DNA from: Chitinophagaceae bacterium
GTDB taxonomy: Bacteria > Bacteroidota > Bacteroidia > Chitinophagales > Chitinophagaceae
Assembly (NCBI GenBank): GCA_947483345.1
Contig: CANKNL010000022.1
Location: 1-18,325 of the forward strand
Direction of reading: 5' to 3'
DNA: 18,325 nt
Position 1 is the first letter of the stretch, and every line of letters starts with the position of its first letter. The translations under genes were made by a program, and so were the position numbers. Shown here one piece after another: positions 8,536-15,931 of this stretch. Below the pieces are notes generated by a model, which saw only the letters and a list, made by a program, of their open reading frames with translations, searched no databases and was not told the DNA's origin.

Positions 8536-9993
8536 ATGAAAGCAGCAGTAACCATTGTCTTGATGTTAATTTCCGGGTTAGTTTTATCTCAGCAAAAAAG
8601 TAAAACTCAGGTGCCGGCTTTTTCAGTAAAAGATAAAGTCGTAACCGTTTATACGTCGGCCGATAGCAGTCAATTCAGATTAACTAAAACAGATAATCTG
8701 ACATTTAAAAATTTTGGTCAGCCTTTAGAAACGCAGGTATGTGTTTTTGTAAATCCTCAAAAAACCTATCAGTCTTTTTTAGGTATAGGGGCAGCCATAA
8801 CTGATGCCAGTGCCGAAGTGTTTGCTCAATTACCCACGGCTAAACAACAGGAGTTTTTGAATGCGTATTTCAGTAAAGAAAAAGGGATTGGGTACTCTAT
8901 AATCCGTACCTCTATTCACAGCAGTGATTTTAGTTCGGGCAGTTATACCTATGTGGCAGAAGGTGATGCCGCTTTAAAAACATTTAATATTGATCATGAT
9001 AAACAATTCAGGATTCCTTTGATAAAAAGGGCGATGCAAACAGCCGGTGAAAAAGTTCATCTGTACGCCAGCCCATGGAGTCCGCCGGCTTTTATGAAAG
9101 ACAATAACAATATGCTCAAAGGGGGTAAATTGTTACCCGCATTTTATCAGTCATGGGCAAATTATTATGTAAAATTTATTACCGGTTACCAGCAGGCAGG
9201 CATCCCGGTTTGGGGTTTAACGGTTCAAAATGAACCCATGGCAACCCAACGTTGGGAATCCTGTATTTACACCGCCGAAGAAGAACGTGATTTTTTAAAA
9301 AATTACCTTGGCCCAACGTTAAAAAAAGCAGGACTTGGGGATAAAAAAATTATTGTATGGGATCATAACCGCGATCTGATTACACAACGGGTTAGTACCA
9401 TTTTAGCCGATGCTGAAGCTGCCAAGTACGTTTGGGGCATTGGGTTTCATTGGTATGAGAACTGGACCGGCGGCGATCCGATGTTTGCTAATGTTGGGGA
9501 AGTAAATAAAATGTATCCGGATAAGAATTTATTTTTCACCGAAGGTTGTGTAGAAAGTTTTAATGCACAAAAATATCAGTTTTGGGCAAACGGCGAACGC
9601 TATGGTCGCTCACTGATAAATGATTTTAATAACGGCACTGTGGGCTGGACGGATTGGAACATCCTGCTTGATGAACATGGCGGCCCAAATCATGTCGGTA
9701 ATTTTTGTTTTGCGCCTGTACACGCCGATACAAAATCCGGTGAGATCATATACACGCCTTCATATTATTTTATTGGCCATTTTTCAAAATTCATTAATCA
9801 GGGTGCCAGGCGTATCAGCAGTGTGGCCAGTCGCAGCCAATTACTTACAACGTCTTTTTTAAATACCAATGGAAAAGTGGTTACCGTTGTGATGAATCCA
9901 ACTGCACAAAAAATAAATTATTTTCTTTGTATCGGAACTCAGGCTACTGAGGTTTCTATTTTGCCTCATGCCATTCAAACCTTGTTATATTGA
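8536..9993 (+). CDS. GH30 glycoside hydrolase, glucosylceramidase-like type (second copy)
   Basis: This 485-residue GH30 protein has a Sec signal peptide (about 1-18, ending VLSQQ). The barrel opens with FLGIGAAITDASAEVF. SPWSPPAFMKDN leads to the acid/base Glu233 in TVQNEPM and the nucleophile Glu336 in FFTEGCVES. The stretch DWNILLDEHGGPNHVGNF near 375-392 is typical of GH30_1-like enzymes (beta-glucosidases, beta-xylosidases, glucosylceramidases). It differs clearly from the first GH30, so the pair is not a recent duplication and probably divides labour, for instance endo versus exo cleavage of beta-1,6- or other beta-linked glucosides. Its stop codon overlaps the first possible start of the next GH3 gene, which indicates translational coupling. 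The substrate is inferred from context only. Confidence 0.92.
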   Translation: MKAAVTIVLMLISGLVLSQQKSKTQVPAFSVKDKVVTVYTSADSSQFRLTKTDNLTFKNFGQPLETQVCVFVNPQKTYQSFLGIGAAITDASAEVFAQLPTAKQQEFLNAYFSKEKGIGYSIIRTSIHSSDFSSGSYTYVAEGDAALKTFNIDHDKQFRIPLIKRAMQTAGEKVHLYASPWSPPAFMKDNNNMLKGGKLLPAFYQSWANYYVKFITGYQQAGIPVWGLTVQNEPMATQRWESCIYTAEEERDFLKNYLGPTLKKAGLGDKKIIVWDHNRDLITQRVSTILADAEAAKYVWGIGFHWYENWTGGDPMFANVGEVNKMYPDKNLFFTEGCVESFNAQKYQFWANGERYGRSLINDFNNGTVGWTDWNILLDEHGGPNHVGNFCFAPVHADTKSGEIIYTPSYYFIGHFSKFINQGARRISSVASRSQLLTTSFLNTNGKVVTVVMNPTAQKINYFLCIGTQATEVSILPHAIQTLLY

Positions 9994-9995
9994 TT

Positions 9996-12242
9996 ATGAA
10001 AAACATTATTTCAGTCATCTTTTTTATTCTTATTTCGATTGCGGCAATAGCGCAACGCAAATCCAATGCTCAAAAAGTAGATTCGGTTTTAATACTAATG
10101 ACCCTGGAAGAGAAAATCGGCCAGTTAAATCAGTACAACGATGATTGGAAAGCTACCGGGCCGGTTACAATTGATAATAAAAAAGCCGATCAGATCCGTC
10201 TGGGACAGGTGGGCTCACTGTTAAATACATTAGGAACTGAGCGTACCAGGAGTTGGCAAAATATAGCCATGCAATCCCGTTTAAAGATTCCATTATTATT
10301 TGGGCAGGATGTAGTGCATGGATTTAAAACCACTTTCCCCATTCCTTTGGCCGAAGCTGCTAGCTGGGATCTGGATGCCATGCAATTATCGGCAAGAATA
10401 GCGGCAACTGAAGCCAGCGCAAGCGGTATACACTGGACCTTTGCACCCATGGTTGATATTGCCCGCGACCCGCGTTGGGGAAGGGTTATGGAAGGTGCTG
10501 GTGAAGATCCCTACCTGGGCTCTAAAATCGCTTACGCCAGGGTAAAAGGTTTTCAGGGAACCCAATTGGGCGATGTAAATGCGGTGATGGCATGTGCCAA
10601 ACATTTTGCGGCTTACGGTGCAGCTATTGGTGGCCGTGACTATAATTCAGTGGATATGAGTGACCGGCTATTATGGGAGGTTTACCTGCCGCCTTTTAAA
10701 GCCGCATTGGATGCCGGTGCTGCCACATTCATGAATTCATTTAACGATCTTAATGGTGTGCCTGCAACAGGAAATAAAATTTTACAAAGGGATATTTTAA
10801 AAGGCAAATGGGGCTTTACTGGTTTTGTGGTGAGCGACTGGGGTTCGATAGGTGAAATGATAAATCACGGCAATGTAAAGAATGACTATGAAGCTGCTTG
10901 GTCTGCAATAACGGCCGGTAGTGATATGGATATGGAAAGTCGTTGCTACAAAAATAACCTGGCCCAATTGGTAAAAGATAAAAAAATAACAGTGTCTTTG
11001 ATTGATGATGCGGTACGCAGGATACTGCTTAAGAAATTTGAACTGGGTTTATTCGACGATCCATTCAGGTTTTGTAATGCAGAAAGAGAACAACGGGAAA
11101 TCAATAATCCGGAACATGCCAAAGTGGCCAGAGAGATAGCGGCAAAGAGTATTGTGCTGTTAAAAAATACCAACTCCCTGTTGCCGTTATCCAAGCAATT
11201 GAAAACAATTGCTTTTATCGGGCCTTTAGTAAAAGCACTAAAACAAAATAAGGGTTTTTGGGATATTGAAGTGCCCGGGGTTGATTCCAATTTTATCGTT
11301 TCGCAATGGGAAGGATTGCAAAATAAAGTGGGTGCAAATACCCAATTACTTTATGCCAAAGGCTGCGACATTGAAGGGGATGATCAATCAGGATTTGATG
11401 AAGCACTGGAAGTCGCAAAACAGTCAGAGGTGGTTATACTCAGTATTGGTGAAAGAAGAGACATGAGTGGCGAAGCTAAAAGTCGCAGTAATATCAATAT
11501 TCCGGGCGTACAGGAAGAGTTGTTAAAAGCCTTATTGGCAACCGGGAAGCCGGTCGTTGTATTAATCAACTCCGGCCGGCCACTGGTTTTTAATTATACT
11601 GCCGATCATGCGCCTGCTATTTTATATACTTGGTGGCTGGGCAGCGAAGCTGGCAATGCCATCGCAGATGTATTGTTTGGAGATGTAAACCCATCTGCCA
11701 AATTGCCTATAAGCTTTCCCGTTAGTGTAGGGCAAATTCCCATCTATTATAGTCATTTTAATACCGGCCGCCCGGCAACAAACGATAGCAGCCACAATTA
11801 CAATTCATCGTATAATGATTTGTCCATTTTTCCAAAGTATGCCTTTGGGTTTGGCTTAAGTTATACCAGCTTTGTGTACAGTAACCTGCAATTGAATAAA
11901 AAGAAAATGAAAAAAAATGAACAAATTGAAGCTTCTGTAACCATTACCAATACCGGTAAAGCCGATGGAGAAGACATTGTACAATTGTATATAAGAGATG
12001 AGGTAGGTTCTATTGCACGTCCGGTAAAAGAACTAAAAGATTTCAGAAAAATTAAATTGAATGCGGGAGAAACTAAAACTATTCGATTTATCATTACTAA
12101 AGAAAAACTGTCTTTTTATGCACCGCATTCTGTAAATAATCAGCAATTGCAATGGGTGGCAGAGCCTGGGGATTTTGAACTGATGATTGGCGCTTCTGCT
12201 GAAGATATTAAATTAAGAGCAAGGTTTGAATTGATAAAGTAA
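9996..12242 (+). CDS. GH3 beta-glucosidase-like exo-hydrolase (BglX type), second copy
   Basis: There are two in-frame starts: ATG at 9990, which overlaps the preceding TGA as ATGA, and ATG at 9996. I prefer 9996 because it gives a standard signal peptide (MKNIISVIFFILISIAAIAQ); the protein is then 748 residues. Numbered from 9990, the nucleophile is Asp283 in the classical FVVSDWG motif and the likely acid/base is Glu495 in SGEAKSR. The TIM barrel contains MTLEEKIGQLNQ, GQDVVHGFKTTFPIPLA and MVDIARDPRWGR; the alpha/beta sandwich and FN3-like domains follow in the usual order. It probably releases glucose from beta-linked oligosaccharides in the periplasm. It keeps the SDW Trp that the first GH3 has replaced, so the two may prefer different linkages. 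The next gene follows 9 bases later. Confidence 0.94.
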   Translation: MKNIISVIFFILISIAAIAQRKSNAQKVDSVLILMTLEEKIGQLNQYNDDWKATGPVTIDNKKADQIRLGQVGSLLNTLGTERTRSWQNIAMQSRLKIPLLFGQDVVHGFKTTFPIPLAEAASWDLDAMQLSARIAATEASASGIHWTFAPMVDIARDPRWGRVMEGAGEDPYLGSKIAYARVKGFQGTQLGDVNAVMACAKHFAAYGAAIGGRDYNSVDMSDRLLWEVYLPPFKAALDAGAATFMNSFNDLNGVPATGNKILQRDILKGKWGFTGFVVSDWGSIGEMINHGNVKNDYEAAWSAITAGSDMDMESRCYKNNLAQLVKDKKITVSLIDDAVRRILLKKFELGLFDDPFRFCNAEREQREINNPEHAKVAREIAAKSIVLLKNTNSLLPLSKQLKTIAFIGPLVKALKQNKGFWDIEVPGVDSNFIVSQWEGLQNKVGANTQLLYAKGCDIEGDDQSGFDEALEVAKQSEVVILSIGERRDMSGEAKSRSNINIPGVQEELLKALLATGKPVVVLINSGRPLVFNYTADHAPAILYTWWLGSEAGNAIADVLFGDVNPSAKLPISFPVSVGQIPIYYSHFNTGRPATNDSSHNYNSSYNDLSIFPKYAFGFGLSYTSFVYSNLQLNKKKMKKNEQIEASVTITNTGKADGEDIVQLYIRDEVGSIARPVKELKDFRKIKLNAGETKTIRFIITKEKLSFYAPHSVNNQQLQWVAEPGDFELMIGASAEDIKLRARFELIK

Positions 12243-12251
12243 AATGAACTG

Positions 12252-13565
12252 ATGGTATATCAAAGAAGAAAATTTTTAAAAACATTGGCCATCACCACTA
12301 CGGGCCTGGCCCTTTTGCCATCCTGCAAAACCTTGTTTTTGCAAAGAGATACCCAAAAATATGGGGTTCCCGAATCCCTGCAAAAAGAGATGTATCAAAA
12401 AGCATTAGCCATTGCTAAGAGTAAAATCCGGGGTGGCGACAATGATCCTGTATTCAAAAAACCCTATGTTGATGCAGCTTTTAGCAGTAATATTTTTTAT
12501 TGGGACACCTGTTTTATTTCTTGCTATGCCAAATATCATCAAGATGAACTTCCGATTGCAAATGCCTTGGATAACTTTTATAATTTGATGGATAGTGATG
12601 GTTTTATCTGCCGTGAATTTACTCACGATGGAAAACCTTTTTGGCCAAAAGAGCATCCTGTGAGTGCAAATCCACCGCTTTTGGCTTTTGCTGAATTGGA
12701 ATTATATTCCATTAATAAAGATAAAAATAGACTCAAAAAAGTATATCCTTTTTTAGTAAAACATTTTGAATTTTGGGTCAAAAATTATCGTGGCGAAGAC
12801 AAACTCTTTTTTGGAGATGGATTAGCCACAGGAATGGATAATATTGACCGTTTTCCAGAAGGTTGGCAAGACGACCACCAAGGAATTCAGTTGAAACTTA
12901 TCTATCCAGAAATATTTAATTATAATTGGCTAAGCAGCACTTGGAACAAACAAGGGAGAATGGTAGATACGTCCTGCCAAATGGCTCTTTTTGCGAAAAA
13001 CCTTGTAGAAATAGCAACCATAGTTAACAAAAATGAAGACCTTAAATATTATACTGATTTTTATGAAGAAACCAAAGAAGCCATTAATAAACTTTGTTGG
13101 AACGAAGCAGACAGTTTTTATTACGATTTAGGTTATTCTAAACAAATAAAACGCAAACATATAGGCATGTTTTGGGTATTGATTGCCGAAGTTATCCCAA
13201 ATGAAAAACTACCTAAATTTTTAGCACATCTTACCAATCCCGATGAGTTTTGGAGAAAAATTCCTATTGCAACAACACCTGCAGATGAAAAAGGATTTTC
13301 TCCCAAAGGGGATTACTGGAAAGGCAGTGTTTGGGCACCCACAAATTATATGATTTTAAAAGGATTACAAAAATACAATCAAACTAAAATCGCCTCTGAT
13401 TTAGCCAAACAATATTATTGGTCAGTAGCCGAAGTGTATAAAAAAACAGGCACATTTTGGGAAAATTACGCCCCCGATTTTTTAGAACAAGGAAATAGCT
13501 CTCGTCCAGATTTTTGTGGCTGGACAGGCATTGTGCCTATTGCTGTTTATAAAGAATTTATATAA
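12252..13565 (+). CDS. GH63/GH37-like (alpha/alpha)6-barrel hydrolase, Tat-exported lipoprotein
   Basis: This 437-residue protein begins with a twin-arginine signal (QRRKFLK, residues 4-10) and a lipobox ending in Cys25 (LLPSC), so it is probably exported folded and lipidated. The body matches the (alpha/alpha)6 hydrolases related to GH63 and trehalases: IFYWDTCF near 78, ATGMDNIDRFP with Asp196 as likely general acid, GDYWKGSVWAPTNYMILKGL near 355, and FWENYAPD with Glu404 as likely base. Members act with inversion on alpha-glucosides, mannosylglycerate or similar substrates, so an alpha-linked or rhamnose-containing substituent is possible, but no substrate can be named. It begins 9 bases after the GH3 stop. 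Its codon use differs from its neighbours: Gln is CAA about fifteen times and CAG once by my count, against a near-even mix in the first GH3, and GGA glycine is frequent. That may mark separate origin. Confidence 0.82.
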   Translation: MVYQRRKFLKTLAITTTGLALLPSCKTLFLQRDTQKYGVPESLQKEMYQKALAIAKSKIRGGDNDPVFKKPYVDAAFSSNIFYWDTCFISCYAKYHQDELPIANALDNFYNLMDSDGFICREFTHDGKPFWPKEHPVSANPPLLAFAELELYSINKDKNRLKKVYPFLVKHFEFWVKNYRGEDKLFFGDGLATGMDNIDRFPEGWQDDHQGIQLKLIYPEIFNYNWLSSTWNKQGRMVDTSCQMALFAKNLVEIATIVNKNEDLKYYTDFYEETKEAINKLCWNEADSFYYDLGYSKQIKRKHIGMFWVLIAEVIPNEKLPKFLAHLTNPDEFWRKIPIATTPADEKGFSPKGDYWKGSVWAPTNYMILKGLQKYNQTKIASDLAKQYYWSVAEVYKKTGTFWENYAPDFLEQGNSSRPDFCGWTGIVPIAVYKEFI

Positions 13566-13650
13566 ATGTTTGCACCAATGCTATTTGTAGTAAGCCTCTA
13601 AAATAAAAAGTTGAATCATTTATTTTTTTTATTCTGCCAGTTAATCGATC
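13566..13650. other. Spacer before the DJ-1/PfpI gene
   Basis: These 85 bases separate the enzyme cluster from the next gene. They hold A- and T-rich runs but no TAnnTTTG box and no strong hairpin, so I cannot place a terminator or promoter here. The break in spacing suggests that the following gene may be a separate unit. Confidence 0.4.
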
Positions 13651-14361
13651 ATGATTAAAGTATTAATACCATTGCCCGATCACGACTTTGACCTCACAGA
13701 GGTGGCAGTGCCGTGGGCATTATTTACACAACAAAAATTTGAGATTATTTTTGCAACTGAAAATGGGGATAGAGCCTATTGCGATCCCAGATTAATTACA
13801 GGTGTCATCTTCAGACAATTGGGTGCAAACAAAGAGGCTATATCATTTTATAGGGCCTTAGAAAAAACAGAAAACTTTCTTCATCCTATAAAATACGAAA
13901 ATATAAAACCGGATGATTTTGATTTACTTGTTTTACCCGGCGGACATGCACAAGGAATAAAACAATACCTGGAAAGTAAAGTATTGCAAAGTAAAGTGCT
14001 TCAGTTTTTTGAATTGAATAAACTGGTTGGAAGTATTTGTCATGGTTGTATTGTATTGGCCAGAACCATTGACCCATCAACAGGTAAAACTGTTGTGTAT
14101 TATAAAAAGCTAACAGGCCTTACAAAATTTCTGGAGCGGGTGGCCTATTATCTCACATTCTGGAAATTAGGAACCTATTACAGAACCTATCCTTGCTATG
14201 TGGAAGATGAAGTAAAAGGATGTCTTGTTGATAAGAACAATTTTAAAACTGGCGGCAATCAGTTTAGGCCTTATGTATGTAGTGATGGAAATCTGGTAAC
14301 TGCCCGTTGGCCTAAAGATGTGTATTTATTTGCGGAGACATTGATTTCCAAACTCACATAA
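13651..14361 (+). CDS. DJ-1/PfpI (type 1 glutamine amidotransferase-like) protein
   Basis: This 236-residue soluble protein has no signal peptide. It shows the class I glutamine amidotransferase-like fold: VLIPLPDHDFDLTEVAVPW at the start (parallel strand plus the acidic residue region), LLVLPGGHAQG near 92-102, and the nucleophile elbow GSICHGC with Cys130-His131. DJ-1/PfpI proteins include proteases, glyoxalases/deglycases, chaperones and isonitrile hydratases, so the activity cannot be fixed. An internal tandem duplication gives SKVLQ twice at residues 109-118. A Tyr- and Cys-rich segment near 160-190 is longer than in minimal PfpI proteins. It may protect against reactive aldehydes formed during sugar catabolism, but its own leader and cytoplasmic location make a link with the PUL uncertain. 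It converges on lacI. Confidence 0.8.
   Translation: MIKVLIPLPDHDFDLTEVAVPWALFTQQKFEIIFATENGDRAYCDPRLITGVIFRQLGANKEAISFYRALEKTENFLHPIKYENIKPDDFDLLVLPGGHAQGIKQYLESKVLQSKVLQFFELNKLVGSICHGCIVLARTIDPSTGKTVVYYKKLTGLTKFLERVAYYLTFWKLGTYYRTYPCYVEDEVKGCLVDKNNFKTGGNQFRPYVCSDGNLVTARWPKDVYLFAETLISKLT
13975..14004 (+). repeat. 15-base tandem repeat inside the DJ-1/PfpI gene
   Basis: The codons for SKVLQ occur twice in a row (13975-13989 and 13990-14004) with 13 of 15 bases identical; the differences are at third or synonymous positions. The repeat keeps the frame and lengthens the helix before the nucleophile elbow. Confidence 0.85.
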
Positions 14362-14448
14362 AAAAGTTCAATTGCTGTTGTTGGTTTTTTGGACATCTAC
14401 ATTTGGGAAATCCTGTAAAAGTAAGGGAGAGTAGTTGTGACGCCTGAC

Positions 14449-15498
14449 TTAGGCATTTAAATTTTTTACCGAATCCCTGATAATTAATTTAGATTTCAAA
14501 ACTATATTTTTTTGTTTCGCGTTAGTTTTTTTATGCATTTCGGCAAGCAGCATTTTAAGCGCCATGTCTCCAATATTTTCGTTCATATGAGAAACTGTAG
14601 ACAAAGGAGTGAATAACAGATCGGAATATAATTGTTCATCAAAGGAAATAAGGGATAGGTCATTGGGTATTTTTATCCCGTCTTCTTTCAGGGCTTTTAA
14701 AATGCCTAATGTAATCTGGTTACCCATGGAGAAGATGGCTGTAATTTTTGTTTTTTTTATATTTTTTATTAATTTTTTGGCAGCGATATAGCCATTGTCA
14801 AAACCAAAATTATCACCCATTAGTAAAGCGGGGTCAAACAGGATTTTATTATTTTTTAAGGCCTTTTTATATCCTGCAATGCGTTGGTTGTTGGTTGATG
14901 TGCCACTGATACCCTGGAAACAGGCGATTTTTTTATGTCCGTTATCAATTAAATATTGGTTTGCTTCCAGTGAACCTTCAAAATCATTAGAAGTAATGCA
15001 GGGTAAATCAAGGCCTTCAAAAAAGCGATCAATTAAAACTACGGGCGTACCTTTTTTAGAAGCTGATACAAGGTGTTCGGCTTCTAAGCCAATGGGGGCA
15101 ATAATTATACCATCTACCATCCAGTTTTGTAAAAGTTCAATAGATTTTTTTTCAATCCTGATGTCGTCGTTACTGTTGCACAAAAAGATATTGTAATGGA
15201 GTTTTCTGGCTTCTTTTTCAATGCCTAAGGCCAGTTGGGCAAACCAGGTATTTGTAATATCGGGTAATATTAAACCGATAGTTGACGACTTTTTTAAGCG
15301 AAGCCCTTTGGCAAAATTATTTGGACTGTAGTTTAACTTTGTGGCCGTATTTGTAATTAATTCTATTGTTTTATGGCTGATTCTGTATTGTGGCCCCAGG
15401 CCATTTAAAACCCTTGAAACCGACGTAATGGAAATGCCAAGTTTTTTTGCAATAAATTTAATAGTAACATTTTTATTTTGCATAAAAATAGATGACAT
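14449..15498 (-). CDS. LacI-family transcriptional regulator
   Basis: This is a 349-residue cytoplasmic regulator. A LacI-type helix-turn-helix lies at the N-terminus (VTIKFIAKKLGISITSVSRV, residues 11-30), followed by the hinge helix NNFAKGLRL; its Leu67 is the residue that in LacI/PurR intercalates into the central CG step of the operator. A periplasmic-binding-protein-like sensor domain (about 72-345) starts with STIGLILPD and includes FDEQLYSDLLFTPLSTV. Two starts are possible, 15498 and 15483; the second (MQNKNVTIKF) places the helix-turn-helix at the usual distance from the N-terminus. The gene diverges from susC and converges with the DJ-1/PfpI gene. The operator-like repeats beside susC are its likely target. 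The effector is unknown, presumably a sugar or oligosaccharide from the PUL substrate. Confidence 0.93.
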   Translation of the reverse strand: MSSIFMQNKNVTIKFIAKKLGISITSVSRVLNGLGPQYRISHKTIELITNTATKLNYSPNNFAKGLRLKKSSTIGLILPDITNTWFAQLALGIEKEARKLHYNIFLCNSNDDIRIEKKSIELLQNWMVDGIIIAPIGLEAEHLVSASKKGTPVVLIDRFFEGLDLPCITSNDFEGSLEANQYLIDNGHKKIACFQGISGTSTNNQRIAGYKKALKNNKILFDPALLMGDNFGFDNGYIAAKKLIKNIKKTKITAIFSMGNQITLGILKALKEDGIKIPNDLSLISFDEQLYSDLLFTPLSTVSHMNENIGDMALKMLLAEMHKKTNAKQKNIVLKSKLIIRDSVKNLNA

Positions 15499-15811
15499 AG
15501 CATTTTTTTTGCCTGATATGCAAAAGGCTAAGTAGCGCCCAAATGTAATATTATTTTCAGTGTACTTTAAAAAAATATAAACCCTGTAATTTTTGAGGCA
15601 TTTGTATTTGCGGTTATAAAGCAGGCATTCGCTGCTATTTTCTTTGAGAACTAAATCCCTGTTTTATTGACTCTAATCAGAGTGCCAAGTAAGGCTGTTA
15701 ATAGTTGATTAGCAAAGGGCCAGGTGTATTGAAAGGGACTTTTAATTTGTAAGAAAATAGGCAGTTAAAAATATGACCATGACATTTATTGTAATAAAAT
15801 GTTAAAATATA
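15499..15811. other. lacI-susC intergenic region, left part
   Basis: This is an AT-rich non-coding stretch. It includes a possible lacI -7 box (15540-15547), a small perfect hairpin (ACTCT at 15670-15674, AGAGT at 15679-15683, 4-base loop) and one extra TATATTTG box that begins at 15808. No open frame with recognisable protein character was found. It is long for a Bacteroidota spacer and could contain a leader or small RNA, but nothing shows that directly. Confidence 0.5.
15540..15547 (-). promoter_or_regulatory. Possible -7 box of the lacI promoter
   Basis: On the minus strand the sequence reads TACATTTG, an exact match to the Bacteroidota -7 consensus TAnnTTTG, about 40-50 bases upstream of the lacI start. 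I see no good TTG box at the expected distance, so this is weak. Confidence 0.35.
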
Positions 15812-15842
15812 TTTGTTTTATTCAGGCAATATGATATATTTG
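15812..15842 (+). promoter_or_regulatory. Promoter of the susC transcript
   Basis: TTTG at 15812-15815, a 19-base spacer, and TATATTTG at 15835-15842 match the Bacteroidota primary sigma factor consensus (TTTG / TAnnTTTG) in both boxes and spacing. Transcription should start near 15849, leaving a leader of roughly 80 bases before the susC ATG. The -7 box overlaps the first operator-like repeat by five bases. A second TATATTTG at 15808-15815 could act as an alternative -7 box, with TTG at 15789-15791. Confidence 0.7.
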
Positions 15843-15855
15843 TACAAACGATTGT
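15838..15855 (+). promoter_or_regulatory. Putative LacI-family operator, copy 1
   Basis: ATTTGTACAAACGATTGT contains the near-palindrome ACAAACGATTGT (five of six half-site positions pair) centred on CG at 15849-15850. It overlaps the promoter -7 box and the expected start of transcription, which suits a repressor site. Confidence 0.65.
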
Positions 15856-15858
15856 CCT

Positions 15859-15876
15859 ATTTGTACAAACGATTGT
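15859..15876 (+). promoter_or_regulatory. Putative LacI-family operator, copy 2
   Basis: This is an exact 18-base repeat of copy 1 after a 3-base spacer. The 21-base centre-to-centre distance is about two helical turns, so two dimers would bind on the same face of the DNA. Confidence 0.65.
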
Positions 15877-15883
15877 GCTCGGG

Positions 15884-15901
15884 GATTGTTCAAGCGATTC
15901 G
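15884..15901 (+). promoter_or_regulatory. Degenerate third operator-like copy
   Basis: Twelve of eighteen bases match copies 1 and 2, including the central CGATT; its centre lies 25 bases after that of copy 2. The right half-site is poorly kept, so binding would be weak or cooperative at best. Confidence 0.35.
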
Positions 15902-15931
15902 ATTTTCTTATAATTAAAAACAAAAAAGCGT

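Noticed and set aside
13641..13653. ATCGAT palindrome just before the DJ-1/PfpI start as a LacI operator
   Set aside because: It does not share the ACAAACGATTGT arms seen at susC, and a six-base palindrome is expected by chance.
14362..14455. Possible bidirectional terminator between the DJ-1/PfpI gene and lacI
   Set aside because: There is an A6/T6 pairing and a 4-base GCCT/AGGC stem overlapping the lacI stop, but neither forms a stable GC-rich hairpin with a following T run.
14795..15196. 133-codon plus-strand open frame
   Set aside because: It is antisense to the LacI sensor domain, which is clearly the real gene; no domain or leader supports it.
15670..15683. Small hairpin as a riboswitch or small RNA
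   Set aside because: A 5-base AT-mixed stem with no conserved motif is too little to support an RNA element, and it lies upstream of the predicted susC start site.
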